Shown in pieces: positions 35,179-43,900 of a DNA stretch of 64,000 nucleotides. Where the stretch lies: positions 1 through 64,000 of the forward strand of contig NZ_BILZ01000021.1 in assembly GCF_004000825.1 (NCBI RefSeq), given 5' to 3'. The notes beneath the pieces were generated by a model that searched no databases, was not told the DNA's origin, and saw nothing but the letters and a program-made list of their open reading frames with translations. Each line of letters starts with the position of its first letter. Within the stretch, counting starts at the first letter, position 1. The position numbers were made by a program, and so were the translations under genes. Source of the stretch: Paenibacillus kobensis NBRC 15729. GTDB lineage: Bacteria; Bacillota; Bacilli; Paenibacillales; Paenibacillaceae.

Positions 35179-35784
35179 TCACTGCTGGTCTTGCTCAAGA
35201 AAAGCAATATATGCTTCCGGTGTGTTCAGATTCGTAAACGCGGAGTTCGTGTCATCATCGTCGGCTTCTATAACAACCGCTTTCGCTTCGCGGAGCACTT
35301 CCATCATTCTGAGTTGCCCGGATTCTAATCTACCCGCTAGCAGCGGAACGATGTTCGTATGATAAAGGGCATGGAACGGTTGGCCTTGAACAGCAACAAC
35401 CATTGCATCCGGCGCCCGATGACTTTCAAGCTGCCCGATCAAGGAAGACGATACATGCGGCATGTCGCAAGCCAGTACAAACGCATAGTCCGGCTGCTGA
35501 AGTGAAGATAATGCGGCATGCAGACCTGCAAGAGGACCCTCTCCCGGAAACAAGTCTTCTACGATTCCAGTGCCAGAGGTGGGCAAATGTTCCGTAATAA
35601 GCCCGCGATACATACTTGCCTGCTCCGGCGTTCCAGCGGATACCGTCACCCGCATTCCCATCCCGTTAAGCTTCGCGATGAGATAAATAAGCAGCGGCTG
35701 CCCTTTCACGGGCAGAAGCGCTTTATCCCGCCCCATTCTTGAACTGCGTCCTCCTGCGAGCACAATCGCTTCGGTCACTTTCAT
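35179..35784 (-). CDS. mobA: Molybdenum cofactor guanylyltransferase
   Basis: Transfers GMP to molybdopterin, forming the guanine dinucleotide cofactor, 201 residues. Motifs: IVLAGGRSSRMGRDKALLPV (nucleotide binding) and VLACDMPHVSS. The start is the ATG at 35782-35784 with AGGAGGG 7 bases upstream. Bacterial bis-MGD is used for instance by nitrate reductase and formate dehydrogenase; the reductase gene is not here, but this gene complements the nitrite module upstream. No terminator is evident before the sugar transferase gene on the same strand. Confidence 0.93.
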   Translation of the reverse strand: MKVTEAIVLAGGRSSRMGRDKALLPVKGQPLLIYLIAKLNGMGMRVTVSAGTPEQASMYRGLITEHLPTSGTGIVEDLFPGEGPLAGLHAALSSLQQPDYAFVLACDMPHVSSSLIGQLESHRAPDAMVVAVQGQPFHALYHTNIVPLLAGRLESGQLRMMEVLREAKAVVIEADDDDTNSAFTNLNTPEAYIAFLEQDQQ

Positions 35785-35892
35785 CTTCGCCCTCCTGTCG
35801 TTCATAAGCGTCGCATCGCTGCGCATACAATCTATTACCGCCGAATATCAGAATCAGGCCAGGCTATTCGCCTATGAAGGAGATGCTCGAAC

Positions 35893-37098
35893 GTGAATCA
35901 ACGTCCAAGCAACAACGAGAAGCTGCTTGCAGGAGTCCACCCGCTCGAAGCCAATAACTATCTTCCGCTTCCTCTCGTGATTACCGCTGCGGAGGGAGCT
36001 TGGGTGACGGATGCGGATGGAGTCAAGTATCTCGACATGCTGAGCGCCTACTCGGCATTGAACGCAGGACACCGGCATCCCCGGCTGGTCCGCGCGATGC
36101 TGGACCAGTCCATGCGCGTAACGCTTACTTCCCGCGCTTTCTATAATGAGCCGTACATTCGCTTCTGCACCGAATTGACACGATATACAGATAAGGAAGC
36201 GGTATTGCCAATGAATACAGGGGCCGAGGCGGTCGAGACCGCCATCAAAGCGGCGCGGCGCTGGGGCTATAAACATCGAAACATTCCAGAAGGACAAGCG
36301 GAAATCATCGTCTGTACGGACAATTTCCACGGGAGAACCATTACTGCCGTCTCCTGCTCTTCCAACATTGAGTATCGAAGCGGCTTCGGTCCGTTCACTC
36401 CAGGCTTCCGGATCATTCCATACGGGGATATCGAGGCGCTTGAACAGGCTGTCACACCTCATACAGCCGCTCTGCTCATCGAACCGATTCAAGGCGAGGC
36501 CGGCATTGTACTGCCGCCTGAAGGCTATTTATCCGCATGCGCGAATCTGTGCAGGTCCAGCGGCATTCTGTTGATTGCCGATGAGATTCAAACCGGCTTT
36601 GGCCGTACAGGCCGCAGGTTCGCCTGTGACCATGAGAGCGTCGCGCCCGATATCTACGTGCTCGGCAAGGCTCTTGGAGGCGGACTGCTTCCGGTCTCCG
36701 CAATCGCCGCGAACCGTGACATTCTGGACGTGTTCGATCCGGGCTCTCACGGCTCTACATTCGGCGGCAACCCGCTCGCCTGTGCCGTAGCCGTAGAGGC
36801 GATAGCCGTCACCGTAGAGGAACAGCTCGCCGAACGCTCTCACGAGCTTGGCAACCGGCTGCTGGAGGCAATGCGGGAGCTTCAGCACCCGGATATTCGC
36901 GAAGTTCGCGGCCGCGGCTTGTTCATTGGCATTGAGTTGCATGTACCGGCAAGACCTTACTGCGAGCGGTTAATGAAACTAGGGTTATTGTGTAAGGAAA
37001 CGCACAACCACACCATCCGGCTTGCGCCGCCATTAACGATAACGCCCGCAGAGCTGGAATGGGCAATAGGCCGTCTAACGAATGTGTTCCAGCCTTAA
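35893..37098 (+). CDS. rocD: Ornithine aminotransferase
   Basis: PLP enzyme converting ornithine and 2-oxoglutarate to glutamate semialdehyde and glutamate, 401 residues, the full family length. Recognisable parts are [65 protein letters not shown] and the PLP-lysine region [14 protein letters not shown]. The start is the GTG at 35893 with AAGGAG 10 bases upstream. It is on the opposite strand inside the exopolysaccharide locus, its 3' end overlapping the kinase-like gene by 4 bases; it has no evident functional link with it. Confidence 0.95.
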   Translation: MNQRPSNNEKLLAGVHPLEANNYLPLPLVITAAEGAWVTDADGVKYLDMLSAYSALNAGHRHPRLVRAMLDQSMRVTLTSRAFYNEPYIRFCTELTRYTDKEAVLPMNTGAEAVETAIKAARRWGYKHRNIPEGQAEIIVCTDNFHGRTITAVSCSSNIEYRSGFGPFTPGFRIIPYGDIEALEQAVTPHTAALLIEPIQGEAGIVLPPEGYLSACANLCRSSGILLIADEIQTGFGRTGRRFACDHESVAPDIYVLGKALGGGLLPVSAIAANRDILDVFDPGSHGSTFGGNPLACAVAVEAIAVTVEEQLAERSHELGNRLLEAMRELQHPDIREVRGRGLFIGIELHVPARPYCERLMKLGLLCKETHNHTIRLAPPLTITPAELEWAIGRLTNVFQP

Positions 37099-37763
37099 AA
37101 CTTAAACGGAAGCCATCTTCTGCGCGGCTGATGATGGGTAAGAACAGCGCCGATTACCGATACGCCGGCTGCCTCCAGCAATCGGCGCGTTCGAACGGCT
37201 TCGTCTTCCTTAACCGCGCCGCTTCTGAGCACGAACAGCGCACGGTCGCATGCGCCCGCAAGCTGAATCGCGTCCGCCGAATCCAGTACCGGCGGCGTAT
37301 TCACCCATACCATGTCGTATTCGAACTGCTGCTGCCACTGTTCCAACCGCTCACGTAAAGGAAAAGCCCCGACAATGTCACCGTAATGATCGGAACGGTG
37401 TCCAGCCGTCAGCACGCTTAAATGATGAAGCACGTCATCTTGAATGGCATCGCCAATGCTGCAGCGGCCCTCCAGCACCTGGCTGAATCCCGCCGCATTC
37501 GGCAGGCCGAACAGCTTATGAAGAACAGGGTTGCCTAAATCGCCGTCTATGATCAACGTTCTTCTTCCCGCTTGGGCATAGGTAACCGCCAAGTTGGCGA
37601 TCATCTCGACAGAACCATTATTAGCCGCCGGTGTCACAACCGCCAGCAATCGGGCGCCGGCTTTCTCCACTTGTTCCAGCTGCGCACGCAGCGACCGGTA
37701 ACGCTCCGATAAGGCCGCGTTACCCCCGCTTAGTGTCACAAGCTTACTTCTCAATCGGGACAT
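37095..37763 (-). CDS. BY-kinase (CpsD/CapB/YwqD) homologue with degenerate Walker motifs
   Basis: A 222-residue homologue of the cytosolic tyrosine kinases that pair with Wzz proteins. The fold is intact in sequence: [13 protein letters not shown], then [35 protein letters not shown], and [14 protein letters not shown]. However Walker A is AANNGSVE (no Gly-Lys-Ser), Walker A' is IIDGDLG instead of ID.DLR, and Walker B is VWVNTPP (Asp to Asn). The C-terminus ends RRRWLPFKF without the usual tyrosine cluster. It is most likely catalytically dead and acts, if at all, as a structural partner. It overlaps the Wzz gene by 20 bases. Confidence 0.88.
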   Translation of the reverse strand: MSRLRSKLVTLSGGNAALSERYRSLRAQLEQVEKAGARLLAVVTPAANNGSVEMIANLAVTYAQAGRRTLIIDGDLGNPVLHKLFGLPNAAGFSQVLEGRCSIGDAIQDDVLHHLSVLTAGHRSDHYGDIVGAFPLRERLEQWQQQFEYDMVWVNTPPVLDSADAIQLAGACDRALFVLRSGAVKEDEAVRTRRLLEAAGVSVIGAVLTHHQPRRRWLPFKF

Positions 37764-38508
37764 CCCGGCTCTCCCCCGTCATTCGCAGCTTTCGGCTTCT
37801 AGCGCCGGGTGTTTCATTCACTCGAAGCAGCGCCAGCTCGACTAATGTGGGCAGACCGAGAACACGGGCAATGTCACGCTCGCTTTTGACCGTCCGATCC
37901 AAAAATTCAAGCAGAACCGCAAGTCCTACGCCCGCAATCGCAGAAAGCACAACCGCAAATACAAGCAGCTTCTTCATCCCCATGTTTAACGGCGCCGGCG
38001 CAGCAGCAGGACTATCCTCCGCTGTATACAACTGCTCGATATTGCGGGTCTTATAGATCCGCTCCGCCTCGGCAAGAAATACGGAAGACACGGCATTCAC
38101 CAGCTTAGCAGCGCGGCTGTACGACCCGTCTCTTGCTTGAATCGTCAGCACCTGCGATGTGGAGCTTGAACTGACCCGAATCTTACCTGCAATTTCCCCG
38201 GAAGACATGCCAAGCTCCGGATGCTCCGAGGCCACTCTCTTCAGCACGACTGGGGTTCGGATAATTTCCTTATACGTCTCGATCAACATTAGATTGGCTT
38301 CAATGACTTTGGAGTCCGGCGCATCTGTTCCGCCACCGGCAGCCGTACGTGTCATAATCAGCTTGGCAGACGCCTCAAAAACCGGTTCCTGCTTATACTG
38401 GCCGTAGCCGTACGCAGCGCCGGAGCCGATAATGACGAGAAGAACAATGAGCCACAATCTGCGCCGAACAATCGTTATATAATCCAGCAGATCAATCTCA
38501 TCCGGCAC
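37744..38508 (-). CDS. Wzz-type polysaccharide co-polymerase / kinase activator
   Basis: Chain-length regulator of 254 residues. It has membrane helix 1 near residues 18-38 (LWLIVLLVIIGSGAAYGYG), an extracytoplasmic helical region, and helix 2 near 175-198 (KKLLVFAVVLSAIAGVGLAVLLEFL). A cytosolic tail (DRTVKSERDIARVLGLPTLV) has the kinase-contact motif region. The start is the GTG at 38506-38508, with GAGAGGG 7 bases upstream, matching the family N-terminus DEIDLLDYITIVRRR; upstream in-frame codons lie in the promoter. It is first of a two-gene transcript with the kinase-like gene. Confidence 0.92.
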   Translation of the reverse strand: MPDEIDLLDYITIVRRRLWLIVLLVIIGSGAAYGYGQYKQEPVFEASAKLIMTRTAAGGGTDAPDSKVIEANLMLIETYKEIIRTPVVLKRVASEHPELGMSSGEIAGKIRVSSSSTSQVLTIQARDGSYSRAAKLVNAVSSVFLAEAERIYKTRNIEQLYTAEDSPAAAPAPLNMGMKKLLVFAVVLSAIAGVGLAVLLEFLDRTVKSERDIARVLGLPTLVELALLRVNETPGARSRKLRMTGESRDVPIEK

Positions 38509-38617
38509 TGATATCCCTCTCTTATCTTCAGAGTTGATCGGCAAAATTGAACCAAAAAATATGGAATAAAATATCGAATTAATATCAAAAATACGTCGAA
38601 GTGTAGGATATAAACAT

Positions 38618-38645
38618 ATTTTAACACGAATCATGAAGCCGTCAA
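38618..38645 (-). promoter_or_regulatory. Promoter of the wzz / kinase-like pair
   Basis: On the minus strand, -35 TTGACG (38640-38645), 16-base spacer, -10 TAAAAT (38618-38623). The start would be near 38611, leaving a 5' leader of about 100 nt that is AT-rich and has no evident structure. Confidence 0.6.
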
Positions 38646-38761
38646 TCATATCCTTTTATGCCATCCGTTCAATTATTATTAAGCAAGAAAATGTAAGAGC
38701 AGCGAGAAATGCGCTTGGCAGAGGGGATGCCGGAGTGTAAGGGGAGGGATAGCGCTAACGC

Positions 38762-38799
38762 AAAAAAAACGGGGCAGAGGGAAATTCCCCTGCCCCGTT
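38762..38799 (-). terminator. Intrinsic terminator of the teichoic-acid-like operon
   Basis: Long stem AACGGGGCAG/CTGCCCCGTT with inner GGG/CCC pairs, followed on the minus strand by eight T. It lies after the copper-amine-oxidase-N protein gene. Confidence 0.92.
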
Positions 38800-38820
38800 C
38801 TTTCTATTGAGAGTGAACGT

Positions 38821-39819
38821 CTAGTTCAACGACTTCAGCAATGCCATGCCAGCTGCTTTCTCTTCGTTAAACTTTGCTTGATACTCGCTAATAATAGCTG
38901 TGCTGTAGTTGTTAGCCACCAGCTTCGACTTCAGATCAGCCAGAATCGCATTAAACTGGCTCGTGATTTCCGTCATGTAGCTGTCACCTTCCGCGTACAA
39001 CTTCTGCATCTCAGCCTTGTCATTAGCCTTCTGTGCTGCAATGTAACTAAGTCCAAGGCTCATCAGATTGGACTTCGCACTGTTATACAACGATTGAATC
39101 TTCGCGTCCGCATCGGCTACAAGCGCTTCATACGAGACAACACCACCACTGCCGCCAACTGCACCGCCAGGCGTGCCGGTTGTCGGTCCGTTGCCGCCGC
39201 CGTTATTCGTCGAGCCTGTCGTCTCGCCATCGCCGTTATTGCCCGTATTGGCAGTATTGCGGAACGATTCCGATTCGCCGCTAATCCGGTGATTCGCCGA
39301 ATCCCACTTCATGACAGAGCCCGTGCTCTCGCTCATGAAACGAACCGGAACATACAGGCTGCCGCCCAGCAAGTAAGCCGTTTGATTAGCTGGAAGCTTC
39401 TTCACGACGCCATCAAATACGAACGAAGCACTCGAAGCCTGCAATTTCAATGCTACGTTGCCTTTCGCAGCCGGAGTCCCTGCCGGAGCAATCGCATTCG
39501 TCAAATACTCCTTCAGCGCGGTCAATTGAATCGCGCTTGGTTTCGCAACCGTAACTTTCGCATTCTTCGAATCCCACGTCACCGATTGCTGAAGCGCGTA
39601 AGAGATAAAGCGGACCGGCACGTAGGAAACGCCGTCCTTAATAAACAGGTATTGTCCTTCCGGCAGCTTCAGCGTCTTCCCGTCGAAGCTCAGTTCGTAA
39701 GCAACCGACTTCACGCCGCCAGCCGCGCTTGGCGCAGCGGCCGTTGCAGCCGTTGCCGGAACAACGAATAACAAGAGTACAAGCGTCATCAGTAACCATT
39801 TCAAATTGCGTTTGTTCAT
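38821..39819 (-). CDS. Secreted copper-amine-oxidase-N domain protein
   Basis: Surface or secreted protein of 332 residues. A signal peptide (KWLLMTLVLLLFVVPATAATA) is followed by two stalk-type repeats of the Cu-amine-oxidase N-terminal fold, each with the pattern '(G/L)(V/S)(S/L)YVPVRF(I/M)S...W(D)S': DGVSYVPVRFISYALQQSV and GGSLYVPVRFMSESTGSVM. Then come an Asn/Gly/Thr-rich linker (about 195-232) and a helical C-terminus of about 100 residues. The repeats are common in Paenibacillaceae exported proteins and are not catalytic. It lies 25 bases after tagH and before the operon terminator, so it is probably co-transcribed. Confidence 0.88.
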   Translation of the reverse strand: MNKRNLKWLLMTLVLLLFVVPATAATAAAPSAAGGVKSVAYELSFDGKTLKLPEGQYLFIKDGVSYVPVRFISYALQQSVTWDSKNAKVTVAKPSAIQLTALKEYLTNAIAPAGTPAAKGNVALKLQASSASFVFDGVVKKLPANQTAYLLGGSLYVPVRFMSESTGSVMKWDSANHRISGESESFRNTANTGNNGDGETTGSTNNGGGNGPTTGTPGGAVGGSGGVVSYEALVADADAKIQSLYNSAKSNLMSLGLSYIAAQKANDKAEMQKLYAEGDSYMTEITSQFNAILADLKSKLVANNYSTAIISEYQAKFNEEKAAGMALLKSLN

Positions 39820-39844
39820 TGTTTATCTCATCCTTAATTATAAA

Positions 39845-40621
39845 TTAGCCCCAGTGGGCCGCACGCATCTGTTTCTTTTCCTCGTCGGACAAGGCATTAT
39901 AAACGCGAAGGAACTCTTTATAACTCGAAATAACCTCGTCGATTTCACCATATTGCCGAACGCTTCCTTCATGGATCCACAGTGCCTTGTTGCAAAATTT
40001 ACTGACCTGCGACAACGAGTGACTGATGAAAAAGATCGTCTTGCCCCGATCCTTGAATTCATTCACTTTGGCCATACATTTATCCGTAAACGTCTGATCG
40101 CCTACGGACAACGCCTCGTCGATAACAAGAATATCGGGGTCGATATGTACCGATATCGCAAATCCGAGCCTTGCTTTCATCCCGCTAGAGTACACCTTGA
40201 TCGGCTGGTGAATGAACTTGCCCAATTCCGCAAACTCGATAATACCGGGTGTAATCTCCTTGATCCGCTGCTTCGACAAGCCCATCATCAAGCCTTTCAG
40301 CTCAATGTTCTCTAAGCCGGTAAGCTGGTTGTTCAAGCCGGAGGAGATCGCGATCAGCGCTGCTGAGCCTACAATCTCGACCTGACCTTCCGTTGGCATC
40401 GTTACACCGGCAATCAGGTTGGACAATGTGCTTTTGCCCGACCCGTTCAGTCCGACTATGCCCACGACAGCCCCTTCTTCCACCTCAAAGGAAACATCTC
40501 GCAACGCGTTATGTGCTGTCCCTTGACGCCGAAGAGAGAACAGGTCGAGCAGCTTGTCCGAGGTTTTGCTGTAGAGCTTGTACCGTTTAGAGACACTTTG
40601 AAATTTGACTCTATAACTCAT
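39845..40621 (-). CDS. tagH: Teichoic-acid/polysaccharide export ABC transporter ATPase
   Basis: ATP-binding subunit of 258 residues. Walker A GLNGSGKST, Q-loop region, signature YSSGMKARLGF (the Y-S-G-M variant typical of TagH/Wzt/RfbE), Walker B ILVIDEALSVGD and switch His in FFISHSL. It lacks the long C-terminal extension of B. subtilis TagH. It pairs with the TagG-like permease at 47665-48471, encoded 7 kb upstream in the same run. AAAGGTG precedes the ATG. Confidence 0.95.
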   Translation of the reverse strand: MSYRVKFQSVSKRYKLYSKTSDKLLDLFSLRRQGTAHNALRDVSFEVEEGAVVGIVGLNGSGKSTLSNLIAGVTMPTEGQVEIVGSAALIAISSGLNNQLTGLENIELKGLMMGLSKQRIKEITPGIIEFAELGKFIHQPIKVYSSGMKARLGFAISVHIDPDILVIDEALSVGDQTFTDKCMAKVNEFKDRGKTIFFISHSLSQVSKFCNKALWIHEGSVRQYGEIDEVISSYKEFLRVYNALSDEEKKQMRAAHWG

Positions 40622-40740
40622 AATTGAAAATCACCTTTAATCATGCTAATGAATTATCTATCACTTTATTAAACACACTCGACAAATTATTAAGCCGGAG
40701 AGTAAAAACATGCGGAAGATCCGAATTAAACACTATTATA

Positions 40741-40914
40741 TCATTTTTTTATAAGTAGTTTAACTCGCTCTACTACACTCGCACCTTCTACTTTCTCCCG
40801 TATCTCGCAAATAGACGTCCTCTTTGAAATATAGCCGATGTAAGAACCCCTAATTTCTTCCGAAGTTAGAGGTCCAAAAAGATAGTTAGCATCAGTTAAC
40901 TTCGATGTTGTCAT
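40741..40914 (-). CDS. Possible small protein (57 aa) between tagH and the large phosphotransferase
   Basis: A 57-codon frame from the ATG at 40912-40914 with GGAG about 11 bases upstream; an earlier ATG stops after two codons. It begins MTTSKLTDANYLFGPL and ends VVERVKLLIKK. No family recognised. The codon use is AT-rich like its neighbours. It could be a real small gene, or the remnant of a larger one; it occupies most of the otherwise empty 326 bases here. Confidence 0.45.
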   Translation of the reverse strand: MTTSKLTDANYLFGPLTSEEIRGSYIGYISKRTSICEIREKVEGASVVERVKLLIKK

Positions 40915-40947
40915 AACATAATCGGCTCCTTTATGTTATTTCAACAT

Positions 40948-43900
40948 CTAGCGGCGGACCAGGTCCCTAATACGGACTAACAATGATTTGACTAGCTTGT
41001 TTTTTGTTCCCTTGCGCCAAACCGCTCTTGCCATATTACTTTCACGAAGTTTATTGTATAGCGATCGTTGACGGGCAGCATTACTTCCATACTCTTCGTA
41101 CAGCTTCCCAACATTCCGGTTTATAGCTGCTAAAGTACGCTCTGAGTTTCTTTTATCGATATATTTGAAGTAATAATTTCGCATATCGGTATACTTATCT
41201 TGTTCCTTGAAATCGCGCTCAATGTATAGCTCGATGTGAGGAATTAGCTCCTCTACCGTAAAGGCACGCTCACCGAACAATTCGGTATCCATATCCATGT
41301 AGCTGCCTTGCAGCTTATTGTATTTACTAGCATCGAACTGGAAAAATAGAGTCGATTTATGCTGATAGTACATTTCCCAAGCTACACTGGAATAATCTGT
41401 TATCAGCATAGAAGATCTCATTAACAGTTCATTAACCTTGACTTCACCAAATTGCACAATTTGGATCGCGCTATTTTCTTCTCTAAACTTATCGACATGC
41501 TCAATAAATTTAGGATGCAGCAGAAAATGAGCCTTTATATTGTTTTTCTCTAACAGGTCTTTCAATGTTCTGGATTGCAGCAAACTGACATAGTTGTGAT
41601 AATAACTGGACTGTACAAACTCTTCCTCCATAATGCCATCCATCCATGAACGCCAAGTTGGCATGATGAGAATTTCTCTGTTTTCTTTACTAGACTTATC
41701 CTGCAACGCGTCCCATCTGCATAGTCCTGTAACAATTATTTCATTCTGATCGTATCCGAAGTGATTCTTAATAATATCCCGCTCATAATCAGATGAAACA
41801 GCAAACAGATCGACTCCGCTATGCTTCGTCTTCTTGAAGACACCTTTATCAATTTTCTTGAGTGCAATTACTCCGTGCTGCAAGAACACAAACTTTTTCT
41901 CATCCAGCGCTTTCTTGAGACGCCCTTTTTTGATACGGATATCATAGCTATGTCCCTTGGATTCCGAGGACACCAGCAGTTTCGCCGCATACATGTATAC
42001 CATATACTTAAAGCTCATAAACTTGATGATGCGGTTCTTCTTATCTCGCAGATCCTTATAATCAGCGGCATCCTTTTTGATAATAAAATAATAGTGGTCG
42101 TGTTTCTTATTCTCATAACAATATTCGAAGAAATAGTACCCGTTATCTTGCGCTGTGCTTGCATTCTTCTCATAACCTAACCAAATATTCCGTTTATCGA
42201 AGTACTTCCGGAATAGACGGTATACCCAATAAGCCGTATTCTCCTTTATTTTATATACACGGCTTTCATAAGCAGCACGCTCGCGATAACAGAAGGAAAC
42301 TGACTTATCTAACGTAATATAAGGGTACATCATGTATTTTTCATCAACCCGATATTCATGGTCGATAATCCTGCTTGATACCCTGTTATTGATTTCCGGA
42401 GTCGGGTTTTTTAGTTTGACAAGAATCTCTTCGCCTTCAATATTCACGACCACAAATAAATCCCAATACAGCGGAATAAAATTGTATTGTGCTAGATTAA
42501 TCGAGCACGACACAATTGCTTCTTCTTTTCTGCCTCTCTTTTCTACTGCGGGAATATCATATTCCATTACTACAGCCTTATTCCGTAATTTTAGCCTCAT
42601 ACGATCAATGCTGTATTCCTTGCATTCTGGTAATACTACTTTGGCTTCCAAAGTTACCGTTCCATTTTTCATTTGAAAACGTTCTACGGAAACGGATGAT
42701 TTTAGTTTCTCATTATACAAATTAATGATTGGACGAATGACAACCGCCAATTCATTCTTCAGTGTTAAATAAGGCGCCACTACATTAATGGCAACATCAT
42801 CATCACTCTGATCATTGTCACTCTGATCATTTTGTTCATCCGATTTAGCGATTGATTTGCTTAAAGCCGGATAATACCGTTTCAAAGCAGGTTCGATAGG
42901 TTTGCCCTCCAAGCCTACTTTGCCCTCAGTGATAATACCCGCATATTCGATCTGTAGATAAGCGTCCCACCTGGATTCCACATCCGCATGTTCTTCAACA
43001 AAATCCGTAATGTCTGCCTCAACCAACTGCCCATTTATTTGAGCAGGTATAATCCACTCTTCTTGGGTAACACGATTACGGAAGATGAACCGTGTGTCTT
43101 TTGTAACCAAGTCGCTTTCCTTGACATCAAACCGGATTATAGATTCATTCACTTCCAAATTCTTGATTCTAACCTGCTTAGGAACAATCTTATACACTTC
43201 GTTGAACAACTGTTCTGCCGGGCTAATAACAATGGAAAGTCCGTTATTAGCATCCAAATATATAGCGCCCGCATTGCTGTCCTCGCTGCCGCTTATATTC
43301 ACAAATGCAGGATAATAGCGCTTCTCATTCGTTGCTATCGGCGTACTAAATAATCCTAGTTTACCTTCTTCAATGATATCAGCGTACTCGGTTTGAATAT
43401 AAGCATCCCATCTGGAATCTTGATCTAGATGCTGTTCGATGAACTTGGACACGTCAATCATAATGATCGCAGATTCTACAACCGTATGCGGAACACGCCA
43501 TTCTTCCTTTGACTCTCTGCTGCGAAGCAAAAAACGCGTCGTTTCATTTATTAGTACACTATCCTCGACTCTAAATGTAATACTAGTACCGTTCACTTCC
43601 AACCCTGCTATATCCGTTAGGCTGGAGACATTCGTATAAACATCTTTGCGATATACTGCGTCATCTCCGATTAAAAATACAAGTTCATTCTCTTCCGATT
43701 CATATCGAATAACATGGACCCCTGGTGTTGTACGGACAGGACATTTATATCGCTCTGATGCCTCTTGTCTCCAATTGCCAAGTTTTTTAACGAATTTATA
43801 AAGCAGCAATTGCTCTTGCTCGGATGGCCTGAACCCATAGCTTGCTTCATCAACGCCTACCTCTACATCCGTACTTGCCTGTGCGAACGCTTCGGCTTCC

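Noticed and set aside
42803-42831. Tandem 14-base repeat TCACTCTGATCATT as a mobile-element trace
   Set aside because: It lies in frame within the acidic linker of the large phosphotransferase and only two copies exist; simple slippage within coding DNA explains it.
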